A stretch of 64,000 nucleotides of DNA, taken from positions 744,001-808,000 of the forward strand of contig NZ_JACHLZ010000001.1 of NCBI RefSeq assembly GCF_014204755.1, written 5' to 3'. The notes below the pieces were generated by a model. It was not told the DNA's origin. It saw only the letters and a list, made by a program, of their open reading frames with translations, and made no database searches. The translations under genes were made by a program, and so were the position numbers. Below, one piece after another: positions 10,207-18,662 of the stretch. Numbering within the stretch: position 1 is the first letter of the stretch; every line of letters begins with the position of its first letter. This DNA comes from Brachybacterium aquaticum. GTDB taxonomy: Bacteria; Actinomycetota; Actinomycetes; Actinomycetales; Dermabacteraceae.

Positions 10207-12713
10207 GCGCCGCGAGCCGCGGGACCCCGGCCCGTCGGCCCAGCTACTTCTCGGGGGTGCGCACCTCACGGCGCATCGTGGACATCGCCGTGCTCGGCGC
10301 GCTGTTCCTCCTGGCGCTGCTGGGGTTCCAGCACGTCTACGGAACACCCCAGTACTTGCTCACCGGCGTCATGGCGCTCGTGCTGGGCACGCTGACCGCC
10401 CTGGTCGGCGCCCGCTTCCGCTGGGGCCCGCTGCGCCTCACGGCGCTGCTGCTCGGGGTGTACTTCCTGTTCGGCCCGATGTTCGCCGCGCCCACCCGCG
10501 CCCTGTTCGGCATCATCCCCACTCCCGGCTCCCTGCTCGAGCTGCTGCGGGCCCCGGTGACCACCTGGAAGTCCGTGCTCACGGTCGCGCCGCCGGTGGG
10601 AGTCGCCCAGGGCGTGCTGGGCGTGGTGTGGATCAGCATGCTGCTGCTGTCGCTGCTGGCGATGAGCGTGGTGCTGCGCTCCCGCTTCTACGTATTGGCG
10701 TGGCTGTTCCCGCTCGTGCTCGTCGCCGTGTCCGTGGTCTTCGGCACCGATCAGGCGTTCTGGCCGGTGGTGCGGGGCGTGCTGTACGCCGTGCTCTCGG
10801 TGGGCTGGCTGACCTGGCGCTTCGAGAGCGACCGGCTGGCCGGCGCCGAGTCCACGATCATCTCGGACACGGTGCGCCCGGGGTCCTGGCAGAACCCGGT
10901 CCTGCGCCGCCGCGTCATCGGCGGTGCGGTGATCATGGCGATCGCGGCGGGAGGCGCCTTCGCCGCGAGCCCGCTGCTGGATCCGCCCGAGGGCACGATC
11001 CGCTACGCCGCGCGCGACAACATCGTCCCGCCGTTCGATCCGCGAGAGTACGTCTCCCCGCTCACCGAGTTCCGCGGCTACCTCAAGAACCAGCGCAAGG
11101 AGGAGCTGTTCTCCGTCACCGGCGTGCGCGCCGGGGAGTACATCCGCCTGGCCACCATGGACCAGTACGACCTGCAGGTGTACAACGTCGCCTCGAGCCG
11201 GCAGAAGGATAGCCCCTCGGGCATGTTCCTGCGCACCGCGCCCGGCGTGGACCTGGTCCCGGACACCGGCCGCGAGCAGACCTCGACCGTCACCATCGGC
11301 GGGTACTCGGGCGTGTGGATGCCGACGGTCGGCGCGCACACCCAACGCATCGACCTGGACGACATGGACGACCAGCGCTCCGGGGTGACGGCGGAGAACC
11401 TTTACCTCAACCAGGCGTCCCAGACCGCGGTCAACTCCCGTGGCGTCCGCCCGGGCGACACCTACGAGCTGACCTATGAGCCGTACACCGCGCCCACCGC
11501 GGAGGAGCAGAGCTCCATGCGCTTCGCGGACATCCCCCTGCCCGAGAACGCGCCCATCGACCAGCTGGCGGTCGTCGCGGAGGAGTGGGCCGGCGAGTCC
11601 GAGTCCGACTTCGATCGTTTCCAGAACCTCTCGCGCGCGATGAAGGAGGACGCCTACTACACCCACGGGCTCGAGGGGGACAGCGCCTCCTTGTCCGGGC
11701 ACGGGGTCAGCCGCCTGCTCGCCATGATGGAGAAGGTGGGCCTGGACCGGAACGCCCCCGACGCCCAGCCGACGGGCAAGCTCGGCGACGAGGAGCAGTT
11801 CGCGGTGCTGCTCGCCGTGATGGCCCGGACCCAGGGCATGCCCGCTCGCGTGGTCATGGGCTTCAAGGTGCCCGACGGCACCGAGGGCACCGCGTCGATC
11901 ACCGGCGAGGACGTCACCGCCTGGGTCGAGGTCGCGTTCGAGGACGTCGGCTGGGTGCGCTTCGACCCTTCGCCCGACACGGAGGACACCCCGACCCAGT
12001 CCACCCCCACGACAGTGGACGAGCCCCTGCCGCAGGTGGCGCAGCCGCCGCCCCCGCCGGCGGAGCCGCCGAACCCGCCGCCGGGCGCGATGAGCGAGGA
12101 GACCGACGACGAGGAGGACGAGTCCGAACCCACCTCCTCGTGGCTCGTGTACCTCGGACTGGGCCTGCTGCCGGTGGCACTGGTCCTGCTGGCCGCGCTC
12201 GCCGTCGTCATCGCCAAGACCGTGCGCCGGCGCCGACGCCGCAGCCGCGGCACGCTCCCGGACCGGGTGGACGGCGGCTGGCAGGAGATCCTGGACCTCC
12301 TCACGGACCTGGGTCGCGCCCCGAACTCCGTGATGACCCGCGCGGAGATCGCCGCCCAGCTCGACGGCGACGTGCCCGCAGCGGGTGCTGCCGTGCTCGC
12401 GGCCCGCGCTGACCGTGCCGTGTTCGGCCCGGACGACCTCCCCGAGGAGGCCGCGGGGGAGTATTGGGACCAGGTGACCGAGGCGCGGCGTAGCATGACC
12501 GCGGCGGTGCCCTGGCACCGACGCCTGAGGGCGGCCGTGTCGCTGCGCTCGTTCCGCCGCCGTCGGGCGGAGCGCCGAGCGGAGAACCGGCGCACGCGGA
12601 GGAACGCGCGCGCCCGGGCGAAGGCGCTGCGCCGCTCCGAGGCGATGCGCCGACGGCGCTCCTCGCTGCGCGTCACCCCGAAGAAGTCCATGTGGAGGAA
12701 GGGCCGACCCTGA
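10203..12713 (+). CDS. TgpA-like membrane transglutaminase homologue, predicted catalytically inactive
   Basis: Multi-pass membrane protein of 836 aa: an N-terminal bundle of hydrophobic helices (about 20-255), an extracellular transglutaminase-core domain, a Pro-rich stretch (about 605-625), a further membrane helix (about 648-672) and a strongly basic cytoplasmic tail. In active relatives the core reads G-Y-C-E-Q-F and later H-A-W-V-E-V. Here it reads GDEEQF (residues 528-533, with Glu530 at the Cys position) and TAWVEV (Thr572 at the His position); only the Asp of FDPSP (Asp588) remains. It should therefore bind rather than cross-link. The ATG at 10203 overlaps the DUF58 stop, and no other start fits the membrane helices. 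It corresponds to tgm of PFNA clusters. Confidence 0.88.
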   Translation: MSAASRGTPARRPSYFSGVRTSRRIVDIAVLGALFLLALLGFQHVYGTPQYLLTGVMALVLGTLTALVGARFRWGPLRLTALLLGVYFLFGPMFAAPTRALFGIIPTPGSLLELLRAPVTTWKSVLTVAPPVGVAQGVLGVVWISMLLLSLLAMSVVLRSRFYVLAWLFPLVLVAVSVVFGTDQAFWPVVRGVLYAVLSVGWLTWRFESDRLAGAESTIISDTVRPGSWQNPVLRRRVIGGAVIMAIAAGGAFAASPLLDPPEGTIRYAARDNIVPPFDPREYVSPLTEFRGYLKNQRKEELFSVTGVRAGEYIRLATMDQYDLQVYNVASSRQKDSPSGMFLRTAPGVDLVPDTGREQTSTVTIGGYSGVWMPTVGAHTQRIDLDDMDDQRSGVTAENLYLNQASQTAVNSRGVRPGDTYELTYEPYTAPTAEEQSSMRFADIPLPENAPIDQLAVVAEEWAGESESDFDRFQNLSRAMKEDAYYTHGLEGDSASLSGHGVSRLLAMMEKVGLDRNAPDAQPTGKLGDEEQFAVLLAVMARTQGMPARVVMGFKVPDGTEGTASITGEDVTAWVEVAFEDVGWVRFDPSPDTEDTPTQSTPTTVDEPLPQVAQPPPPPAEPPNPPPGAMSEETDDEEDESEPTSSWLVYLGLGLLPVALVLLAALAVVIAKTVRRRRRRSRGTLPDRVDGGWQEILDLLTDLGRAPNSVMTRAEIAAQLDGDVPAAGAAVLAARADRAVFGPDDLPEEAAGEYWDQVTEARRSMTAAVPWHRRLRAAVSLRSFRRRRAERRAENRRTRRNARARAKALRRSEAMRRRRSSLRVTPKKSMWRKGRP

Positions 12714-14815
12714 TGAGCCAGACCCGATACTGCAGCACCTGCGGGGCGCTGCTTCCCGAGGGCGCCGCGATCTGCGGGGAGTGCGGGGCTCGCTACCAGG
12801 CCTCTCCCTACGAGAAGCGCGCCACGGAGGCGCCGGGAGCATGGTCCCAGGCGCCGCGTCCGCGCTCCCGCGACCTGGGCGCCCAGGGCCAGAGGGCGGA
12901 GGAGGCCGACGAGGGCATCGAGCTGATCAGCCCTGAGTCCCTCACGCCGAAGGAGCCCGGGGCGACGGCGTTGCGTTCCGAGGACCAGTACGATCGGATG
13001 ATGGTCACCCAGGCTCCGATGCACCAGCCCGGTCCGACCCCCGGCATGCCCGGCGGCCCGGGCTCTCCGGCGCCCGCCCCGGCCGAGCCCTCGGCCGCGT
13101 CGTCGCAGGCTCCCGCCACGGGTGCCGCGATGGAGCCCCCGCTGGACGGCTGCGCTCCGGCCACGCCGCTGAAGCGGTTCCTCGCGGCGCTGGTCGACTC
13201 GGTCATCGCCTCGCTGGTGATGGTGCCGTTCGTCATCGGCCTGACGCTCATCCTCAGCCAGCTGAACGACCCGCAGTCGCCCCCGGGCCTGCTCCCGCAG
13301 ATCCTCATCGGGGTCGGCGCGGCGCTGCCGGCCGCCTATCACGTCCTGATGATCTGGCTCGTCGGTGCCAAGGGCTTCACCCTCGGCAAGCTGATCCTCG
13401 GCCTGCGCGTGACCCGCGGCAGTCAGGGCGGCCAGCTCGGCTTCGTGCGCGCGCTGGGTCGTTGGTTCCTCTACGGCCTGATCCCGCTGATCATGGCCCT
13501 GTCGATCTTCCTCGACCCGAAGAAGCACCTGCGCGGTTTCCACGATCGTGCGGTCGACTCCGTGGTCGTCGACGTCAAGGCGGGTCGCGACCCGCTGAAG
13601 CCCCGGCCCGACGACTTCGAGCGCGCCGGCGCCGAGCACTACCTCGGCGCGTCCTCCGTCCCGGTCGCCGCCCACCAGAACCTCCTGGCCACCCCGGGAG
13701 CGGCCTGGTCCGGTCAGCAGACCTCCGGGCAGGACGCCGCCGCACAGCCGTCGGCGGGCAGCGCCGCCGAGCAGATCGCCCCGAGCCCCTATGCGCCGCC
13801 GGCGCCGAGCGGCCCGTCAGCCTCTGCGGATCCCTTCTCCGCTGCCTCTGCGACGGACGCACCAGCCCCGGCCTCGTCGGACGGAACCGGTTGGGCCTCG
13901 TCGGACGGAACCGGCTGGGGCTCGCCCTCGGTGTCGTCCGCGTCCTCCGCGCAGACGTCCGATCAGTTCGGTGCGGCCGACGGGGGCTGGGCGCCGCCGT
14001 CCACCGACCCGGTGCCCGCCGCTCCCGAGGAGCAGGCGCCCTCGTGGGGCCAGCCTGCCCCGGAGCAGCAGAGCTGGTATCAGCCTGCCCCTCAGGAGCA
14101 GCAGTGGGGTCAGCCGGCCCCGGAGCAGCAGTGGGGCCAGCCCGCACCGCAGGAGCAGAGCTGGGACCAGCTGGCCCCGCAGGAGCAGCAGTGGAACCAG
14201 CCTGCCCAGGAGCAGCAGTGGAACCAGCCGGCGCCGCACGACTCCGCCCCGGCGGCCTGGGGCCCGCCGCCCGTCACCCCGGAGCAGCAGGTCTCGGAGC
14301 AACAGGCTCCGCAGGAGCCCGTCGGCTCCCCGTGGACCGGTGGCCCGACGAGCGAGATCACCGGGGACGCCTGGGACGGCGGCGCCGACCCGGCGGACGA
14401 CGCGGTGGACGAGCAGACCCGCATGTCCGCCCCGGCCGACCTGGGTGACCTCGAGGCCACCCGCATCTCGCCGATGCGCTTGCCGGCCGTGAAGAAGACG
14501 CGCCTGACCGCGGACGACGGCACCGAGCGGATCGTCGAGAAGGCCGTGGTCATCGGCCGAAACCCCTCCTCGCAGGACGGTGAGGTGCTCTTCGTGCTGA
14601 AGGACGACTCCCGCTCCGTCTCCAAGACCCACCTGCGCCTGGACGGCACCGGCGACGAGGTGACCGTGACCGACCTCGGCTCCACCAACGGCTCGACGAT
14701 CCTGCGCGAGGACGGCTCGCGGGAGAACCTCGTGCCGGGCGCGCCGACCGTGCTGCCCACCGGTGCACAGCTCACCCTGGGGGACCGGACCCTGTCCGTG
14801 GAGAGGGAGCAGTGA
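12713..14815 (+). CDS. Zinc-ribbon, RDD membrane and FHA domain protein
   Basis: Composite protein of 700 aa. An N-terminal zinc ribbon (Cys7, Cys10, Cys21, Cys24) is followed by a linker, an RDD membrane domain (about 150-296, with KRFLAALVDS and the late GFHDRAVDS motif), a long Pro/Gln/Ser low-complexity region with QQW repeats, and a C-terminal FHA domain (about 596-699, with VVIGR, SVSKTHLRL and LGSTNGS). FHA domains bind phosphothreonine, so it is a likely target of the kinase encoded six kilobases downstream, bringing phospho-signalling to the membrane. The ATG at 12713 shares one base with the previous stop and has GAGGAAGGG upstream. I know of no characterised protein with this exact architecture. 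Confidence 0.85.
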   Translation: MSQTRYCSTCGALLPEGAAICGECGARYQASPYEKRATEAPGAWSQAPRPRSRDLGAQGQRAEEADEGIELISPESLTPKEPGATALRSEDQYDRMMVTQAPMHQPGPTPGMPGGPGSPAPAPAEPSAASSQAPATGAAMEPPLDGCAPATPLKRFLAALVDSVIASLVMVPFVIGLTLILSQLNDPQSPPGLLPQILIGVGAALPAAYHVLMIWLVGAKGFTLGKLILGLRVTRGSQGGQLGFVRALGRWFLYGLIPLIMALSIFLDPKKHLRGFHDRAVDSVVVDVKAGRDPLKPRPDDFERAGAEHYLGASSVPVAAHQNLLATPGAAWSGQQTSGQDAAAQPSAGSAAEQIAPSPYAPPAPSGPSASADPFSAASATDAPAPASSDGTGWASSDGTGWGSPSVSSASSAQTSDQFGAADGGWAPPSTDPVPAAPEEQAPSWGQPAPEQQSWYQPAPQEQQWGQPAPEQQWGQPAPQEQSWDQLAPQEQQWNQPAQEQQWNQPAPHDSAPAAWGPPPVTPEQQVSEQQAPQEPVGSPWTGGPTSEITGDAWDGGADPADDAVDEQTRMSAPADLGDLEATRISPMRLPAVKKTRLTADDGTERIVEKAVVIGRNPSSQDGEVLFVLKDDSRSVSKTHLRLDGTGDEVTVTDLGSTNGSTILREDGSRENLVPGAPTVLPTGAQLTLGDRTLSVEREQ
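14042..14240 (+). repeat. Imperfect ~30-bp repeats encoding W-x-Q-PAPQEQQ
   Basis: Six or so degenerate units encode Trp-x-Gln followed by Pro-Ala-Pro and Gln/Glu runs in the cytoplasmic linker of the RDD/FHA protein. A separate 24-bp doublet encoding SSDGTGW lies at about 13876-13923. Confidence 0.75.
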
Positions 14816-15684
14816 CCGACCGCTCCCTGTCGGACCCGGATCTCGAGGGCACCATCCGGGTCGTCTCCGCCGCGGCCACCCACGTCGGCCATGTGCGCGC
14901 CACCAACGAGGACAGCATCCTCGATGCCACGCCGATCCACCTGGTCGCCGACGGGATGGGCGGGCACAACGCCGGCGAGGTCGCCAGCGCGATCGCGGTG
15001 GAGGAGTTCGAGAAGCTCACCATCCAGGAGAACGTCACCGTCGAGCAGCTGGGGGAGGCGCTGGCCTCCGCGTCCCGGCGCATCGGGGAGCTCGGCGGCG
15101 AGTCGACCCTCGGCGCGGGGACCACGGTCGCCCTGGTCGCGACCATGGTGCTGGACGACGTGGGCTACTGGGTCGTGCTCAACCTCGGTGACTCCCGCGT
15201 GTACCGGCTGTCCGGGGAGATCTTCGAGCAGGTGAGCGTGGACCACTCGGTGGTCCAGGAGCTGATGGACCGCGGGGAGCTGACCGCCGAGCAGGCGCGG
15301 GTCCACCCGTACCGGCACATGGTCACCCGCGCCCTGGGCGCCGGCCCCGAGTCGGACCCCGACTACTGGCTGATCCCCGCCGAGGTGGGGGACCGGATGC
15401 TCGTCTGCTCCGACGGGCTGACCGGCGAGGTGGACGACGCGGCGATCGAGCGCATGCTGCGCCGGCCCGTGGACGTGCGCACCATCGCGCAGGACCTCGT
15501 GAGCAGTGCGCTGGACGCTGGCGGACACGACAACGTCTCGGTCGTGATCGTCGAGGCGGTCGAGGTGGTGGGTCAGGCCCTCGCCACCGAGGACACCGCC
15601 GGCGGTGCCACCCCGGACGAGGACGACGTCGACGAGGACACCCTGCCGCGCGGCGTGAACGATGCCGGGGACCGAGGTCGATGA
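14812..15684 (+). CDS. PP2C-type Ser/Thr protein phosphatase
   Basis: Soluble metal-dependent phosphatase of 290 aa, expected to reverse the kinase in the same operon. The PP2C motifs are present in order: RATNEDS, VADGMGGHNAGE, LGAGTTVALV, LGDSRVYRL, CSDGLTGE and GGHDNVSVVIV, carrying the metal-binding Asp and Gly residues. There is no membrane segment. The GTG at 14812 overlaps the preceding TGA by four bases, so translation is coupled; no other start preserves the N-terminal strand. It is the prpC member of the PFNA-like arrangement. Confidence 0.95.
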   Translation: MTDRSLSDPDLEGTIRVVSAAATHVGHVRATNEDSILDATPIHLVADGMGGHNAGEVASAIAVEEFEKLTIQENVTVEQLGEALASASRRIGELGGESTLGAGTTVALVATMVLDDVGYWVVLNLGDSRVYRLSGEIFEQVSVDHSVVQELMDRGELTAEQARVHPYRHMVTRALGAGPESDPDYWLIPAEVGDRMLVCSDGLTGEVDDAAIERMLRRPVDVRTIAQDLVSSALDAGGHDNVSVVIVEAVEVVGQALATEDTAGGATPDEDDVDEDTLPRGVNDAGDRGR

Positions 15685-18662
15685 GCGAGGACACGGCCTC
15701 GGCGGCCGAGCTCCTCGGCCCGGGCACCTGGACCCGCCAGGGCCCCGCCACACTGGTGCTGCGCGAGAACTCCTGGATGGTGCTGGTCCCCGGACTGCGC
15801 AAGCAGGTCACCGAGGCGGCCTGGGGGGTGCTGGGCCGTCGCCCCGCCCCCGAGGAGGTGCTCGACCAGCTCGTCGAGGCCGGTGAGCTGGAGAGCGCGG
15901 ACAAGCTCACCGCGCTGCTGTTCGGCGTCCACGACGGGGAGCGCGTCAGCGTGGGGGTCAAGGGCACCACCCCGATCGCGGTGTACACGGCCGATGGGGC
16001 GCAGCAGGTCGTGGGCTCCGAGGAGGAGCCCTTCGTGCTGCGCAGCTTCGAGGGGGTCCGACGCATCGCCTTCGGCGACCTCCCGCCGGAGGACCACGTC
16101 GGCGCCCACCGCCTGGGCTCCGGCATCACCCCCGTGCGCGGCTTCGTGCACGTCACCGTCGACCCCGCCTCCCTCGACGACGAGGCGCGCGCCGCGCTCG
16201 CCGACCAGGTGGAGCAGGACGGCCGATCCATCGAGACCCCCGAGGCCAAGAAGCGCAGGGCCGAGCGCCCCGTCCCGGCGCCCCGACCCGCGAGCACGTC
16301 GACCAGCACCACGAGCAGCTCCTCGTCGAGCAGCTCCTCCTCGGTGCGGCGACCGATGACGGCGACGCGGAAGTCGGGGGAGATGCCGCCGTCGCTGTCT
16401 CGAGGCGGTGCGAGCTCGTCGTCCCGGCCTGCCGCGGCCGAGCCGGAGCCCTCGGGCCCGAACCTCTTCGCCGGACTGTTCGGCGGGAGTGCGCCTGCCG
16501 CGTCGGATGCCGCGCCTGCCGCCGAGGCGCCCACGCCTGATGCACCCGCATCGGCACCGGCGGCCGCCTCGGCACCGGCTGCGGAGCCGTCGCCCGTTGC
16601 TGCACCGGCACCTGCCCCCGAGCCGGCGGCGCCCTCGCCGGTCGCTGCGGCACCGACACCCGTCGCCTCGGAGCCGTCCCCCGCTGCTCCGAAGGCCGCC
16701 CCTGCTGCGGCGACACCGGACGCTGCCGCGCAGTCGGCACCTGCCCCCGCCACAGCCGAGAGCGCAGCCCCCGCCGTGAGCGCAGCACCCGGCGCGAGCG
16801 CAGCACCCGCGACGGAGGAACCCGCCGCCGCGCCCAAGCGGCGCCTGGTGAGCTCCTCCCTGTTCGATCGCCGCCGCCGCGCCGCATCCGAGGACCAGCC
16901 GGACGCCGGGGAGAGGACCGCCGCTCGCGAAGCACCCGCAGCCGAGCCGACTCCTGCGGCCGAGCTGGCTCCCGCAGCCGAGCCGACTCCTGCGGCCGAG
17001 CTGGCTCCCGCGGCCGCGCCGGCTCCCGTGCCCGAGCCGGCTCCCGTGCCCCAGGTGGCGCCGGCACCGCAGGCCGTTCCCGCCCAGACCGCACCTCCCG
17101 CCGCGGCAGCGCCGTCCGCCGCCGCACCGGCGGTGGCCCCGGCCCCGGCTCCCAGTGTCTCCGTGCCGACCCCGTTGCCGCCGGACGACGACGAGTTCGA
17201 GTCGCCCCCCACTCTGATCGCCCCGATCGACGACGGGGAGGGCCCCGAGGAGGACGCCGCCCCTGCTCCTGTCGCTGCAGCGGCTGCCGCTCCCGTCGCA
17301 CCAGCGGGTGCAGCGGCTCCGTCCTTCGGCGCTCCGGCCCCGGAGCGCAGCGTGCCCGCCCCGGCGGCGACGGGGACCGCCGCGACGAGCGCTTCCGGCG
17401 GCGACCTCGAGAACACGGGCGCCTACGACGACCTCTTCGGCAAGACCGTGTTCCGGCGCATCGAGGACGCCGCCGTGCGCCGCAGCGAGGAGGACGAGCA
17501 CGTCGAGGAGCGGACGACCGCGGGTGCGCCCGCGGCGGGGCCCGGCGCCGGCTTCCCCGCCGAGACCCGGGCGCCGTCCGCCGACTCCCCGGTCGAGCCC
17601 GAGGAGGAGCCTGCAGCGGCGCCGAGCGCAGGGCCGGCCGGAGCGTCCGGCGGCGGCGACTTCATCGACTGGGTGCCCGGCATGGGGCGCCCCGCCCCGG
17701 AGATCGCGCAGACCGCGGCGCGCCGCGCGACCGAGCCCAGCGACCCCACGCCGGCATACCCGCAGGTCCACCTCGCGGAGCGCCCGTCGGCGCCGCACAC
17801 CGGCCCGCGCCCGGGCGCGACCTCGTCGGCCGCCCCCCACCGGACGCCCGGCGCCTCCGACCCGTACGGCGCGCCCAGTCCGTACGCCGCTCCCAGTCCG
17901 TACGGTGAGCCCAGCCCCTACGGCGCTCCGAACCCTTACGGTGTCCCGTCGGCCCCGGCCCGGCCCGGCACCGGGCCGGCTCCCGGCGCGCTCCACGGCC
18001 GCCATGCCGGGGCGCCCCATCCGGTCGCGCCCGTCGGACCTGCCGCGGGGGCGCCGCAGGCACCGTCCGCCGCGGGACGCGCCCCGTCGGTCCCGAGCGC
18101 CGGATCCGCGCCGCACCCGACCACCGGAGCTCCGCAGCGACCGGCCCCGAGCGCCGGTGCTCCGCAGCGCCCGGCAGCCGGCCGACCCGGGCCCGCCCCC
18201 GGCGGGGTCACACTCCCGGGACTGGTGTGCCCCGTCGGCCACGCGAACCCGCCGGAGCTGTCCGTGTGCCGGGCATGCGGCGCGCCGCTGTCCGGGCCCA
18301 CCCGCGCCGTGACCCGCCCGCCGCTCGGTGCGATCGACATCAGCACCGGGGAGCGCTTCGTGCTGGATCGCACCGCGATCGTCGGCCGGCGCCCCCGCGC
18401 CTCCCGGGTCAGCGGCACCGACATGCCCCAGCTGATCACCGTGCCCAGCCCCCAGCAGGACATCTCGCGCTCCCACGTCGAGCTGCGCCTCGAGGGCTGG
18501 TACGTGGTCGCACTGGATCTCGGCACCACCAACGGCACCACCCTGCACCGGGAGGGATACGAGCCGCTGCGCCTGCGGCCGCGCGAGGGCATGGTCCTCC
18601 ACGCCGGGGATCTGCTCGACCTCGGCGACGACGTGCATCTGACCTATCGGGAGAGGCCATGA
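15681..18662 (+). CDS. FHA-domain scaffold protein with long Ala/Pro-rich linker
   Basis: A 993-aa protein. Residues 1-185 form a globular domain that I do not recognise. A very long Ala/Pro/Ser/Glu linker (about 200-850) holds recent internal repeats. It is followed by a small zinc-knuckle-like motif (CPVGHANPPELSVCRACG, about 852-869) and a C-terminal FHA domain (about 880-993, with AIVGRRPR, DISRSHVEL and LGTTNGTTL). No membrane helix is seen. Its place between the phosphatase and the kinase, with overlapping starts and stops on both sides, suggests a phospho-dependent adaptor. The low-complexity middle could keep the two ends far apart. The start at 15681 overlaps the phosphatase stop. 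Confidence 0.85.
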   Translation: MSEDTASAAELLGPGTWTRQGPATLVLRENSWMVLVPGLRKQVTEAAWGVLGRRPAPEEVLDQLVEAGELESADKLTALLFGVHDGERVSVGVKGTTPIAVYTADGAQQVVGSEEEPFVLRSFEGVRRIAFGDLPPEDHVGAHRLGSGITPVRGFVHVTVDPASLDDEARAALADQVEQDGRSIETPEAKKRRAERPVPAPRPASTSTSTTSSSSSSSSSSVRRPMTATRKSGEMPPSLSRGGASSSSRPAAAEPEPSGPNLFAGLFGGSAPAASDAAPAAEAPTPDAPASAPAAASAPAAEPSPVAAPAPAPEPAAPSPVAAAPTPVASEPSPAAPKAAPAAATPDAAAQSAPAPATAESAAPAVSAAPGASAAPATEEPAAAPKRRLVSSSLFDRRRRAASEDQPDAGERTAAREAPAAEPTPAAELAPAAEPTPAAELAPAAAPAPVPEPAPVPQVAPAPQAVPAQTAPPAAAAPSAAAPAVAPAPAPSVSVPTPLPPDDDEFESPPTLIAPIDDGEGPEEDAAPAPVAAAAAAPVAPAGAAAPSFGAPAPERSVPAPAATGTAATSASGGDLENTGAYDDLFGKTVFRRIEDAAVRRSEEDEHVEERTTAGAPAAGPGAGFPAETRAPSADSPVEPEEEPAAAPSAGPAGASGGGDFIDWVPGMGRPAPEIAQTAARRATEPSDPTPAYPQVHLAERPSAPHTGPRPGATSSAAPHRTPGASDPYGAPSPYAAPSPYGEPSPYGAPNPYGVPSAPARPGTGPAPGALHGRHAGAPHPVAPVGPAAGAPQAPSAAGRAPSVPSAGSAPHPTTGAPQRPAPSAGAPQRPAAGRPGPAPGGVTLPGLVCPVGHANPPELSVCRACGAPLSGPTRAVTRPPLGAIDISTGERFVLDRTAIVGRRPRASRVSGTDMPQLITVPSPQQDISRSHVELRLEGWYVVALDLGTTNGTTLHREGYEPLRLRPREGMVLHAGDLLDLGDDVHLTYRERP
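16938..17009 (+). repeat. Two exact tandem copies of a 36-bp unit
   Basis: Copies at 16938-16973 and 16974-17009 are identical and encode the Ala/Glu/Pro-rich 12-residue unit AAEPTPAAELAP. Exact identity implies a recent slippage duplication in the linker of the FHA scaffold protein. Confidence 0.85.
17862..17951 (+). repeat. Five 18-bp repeats encoding PYGAPS
   Basis: Five successive 18-bp units encode the hexapeptide PYGAPS with small changes (PYAAPS, PYGEPS, PYGAPN, PYGVPS). They lie in the linker of the FHA scaffold protein shortly before its zinc-knuckle and FHA domains. Confidence 0.85.
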
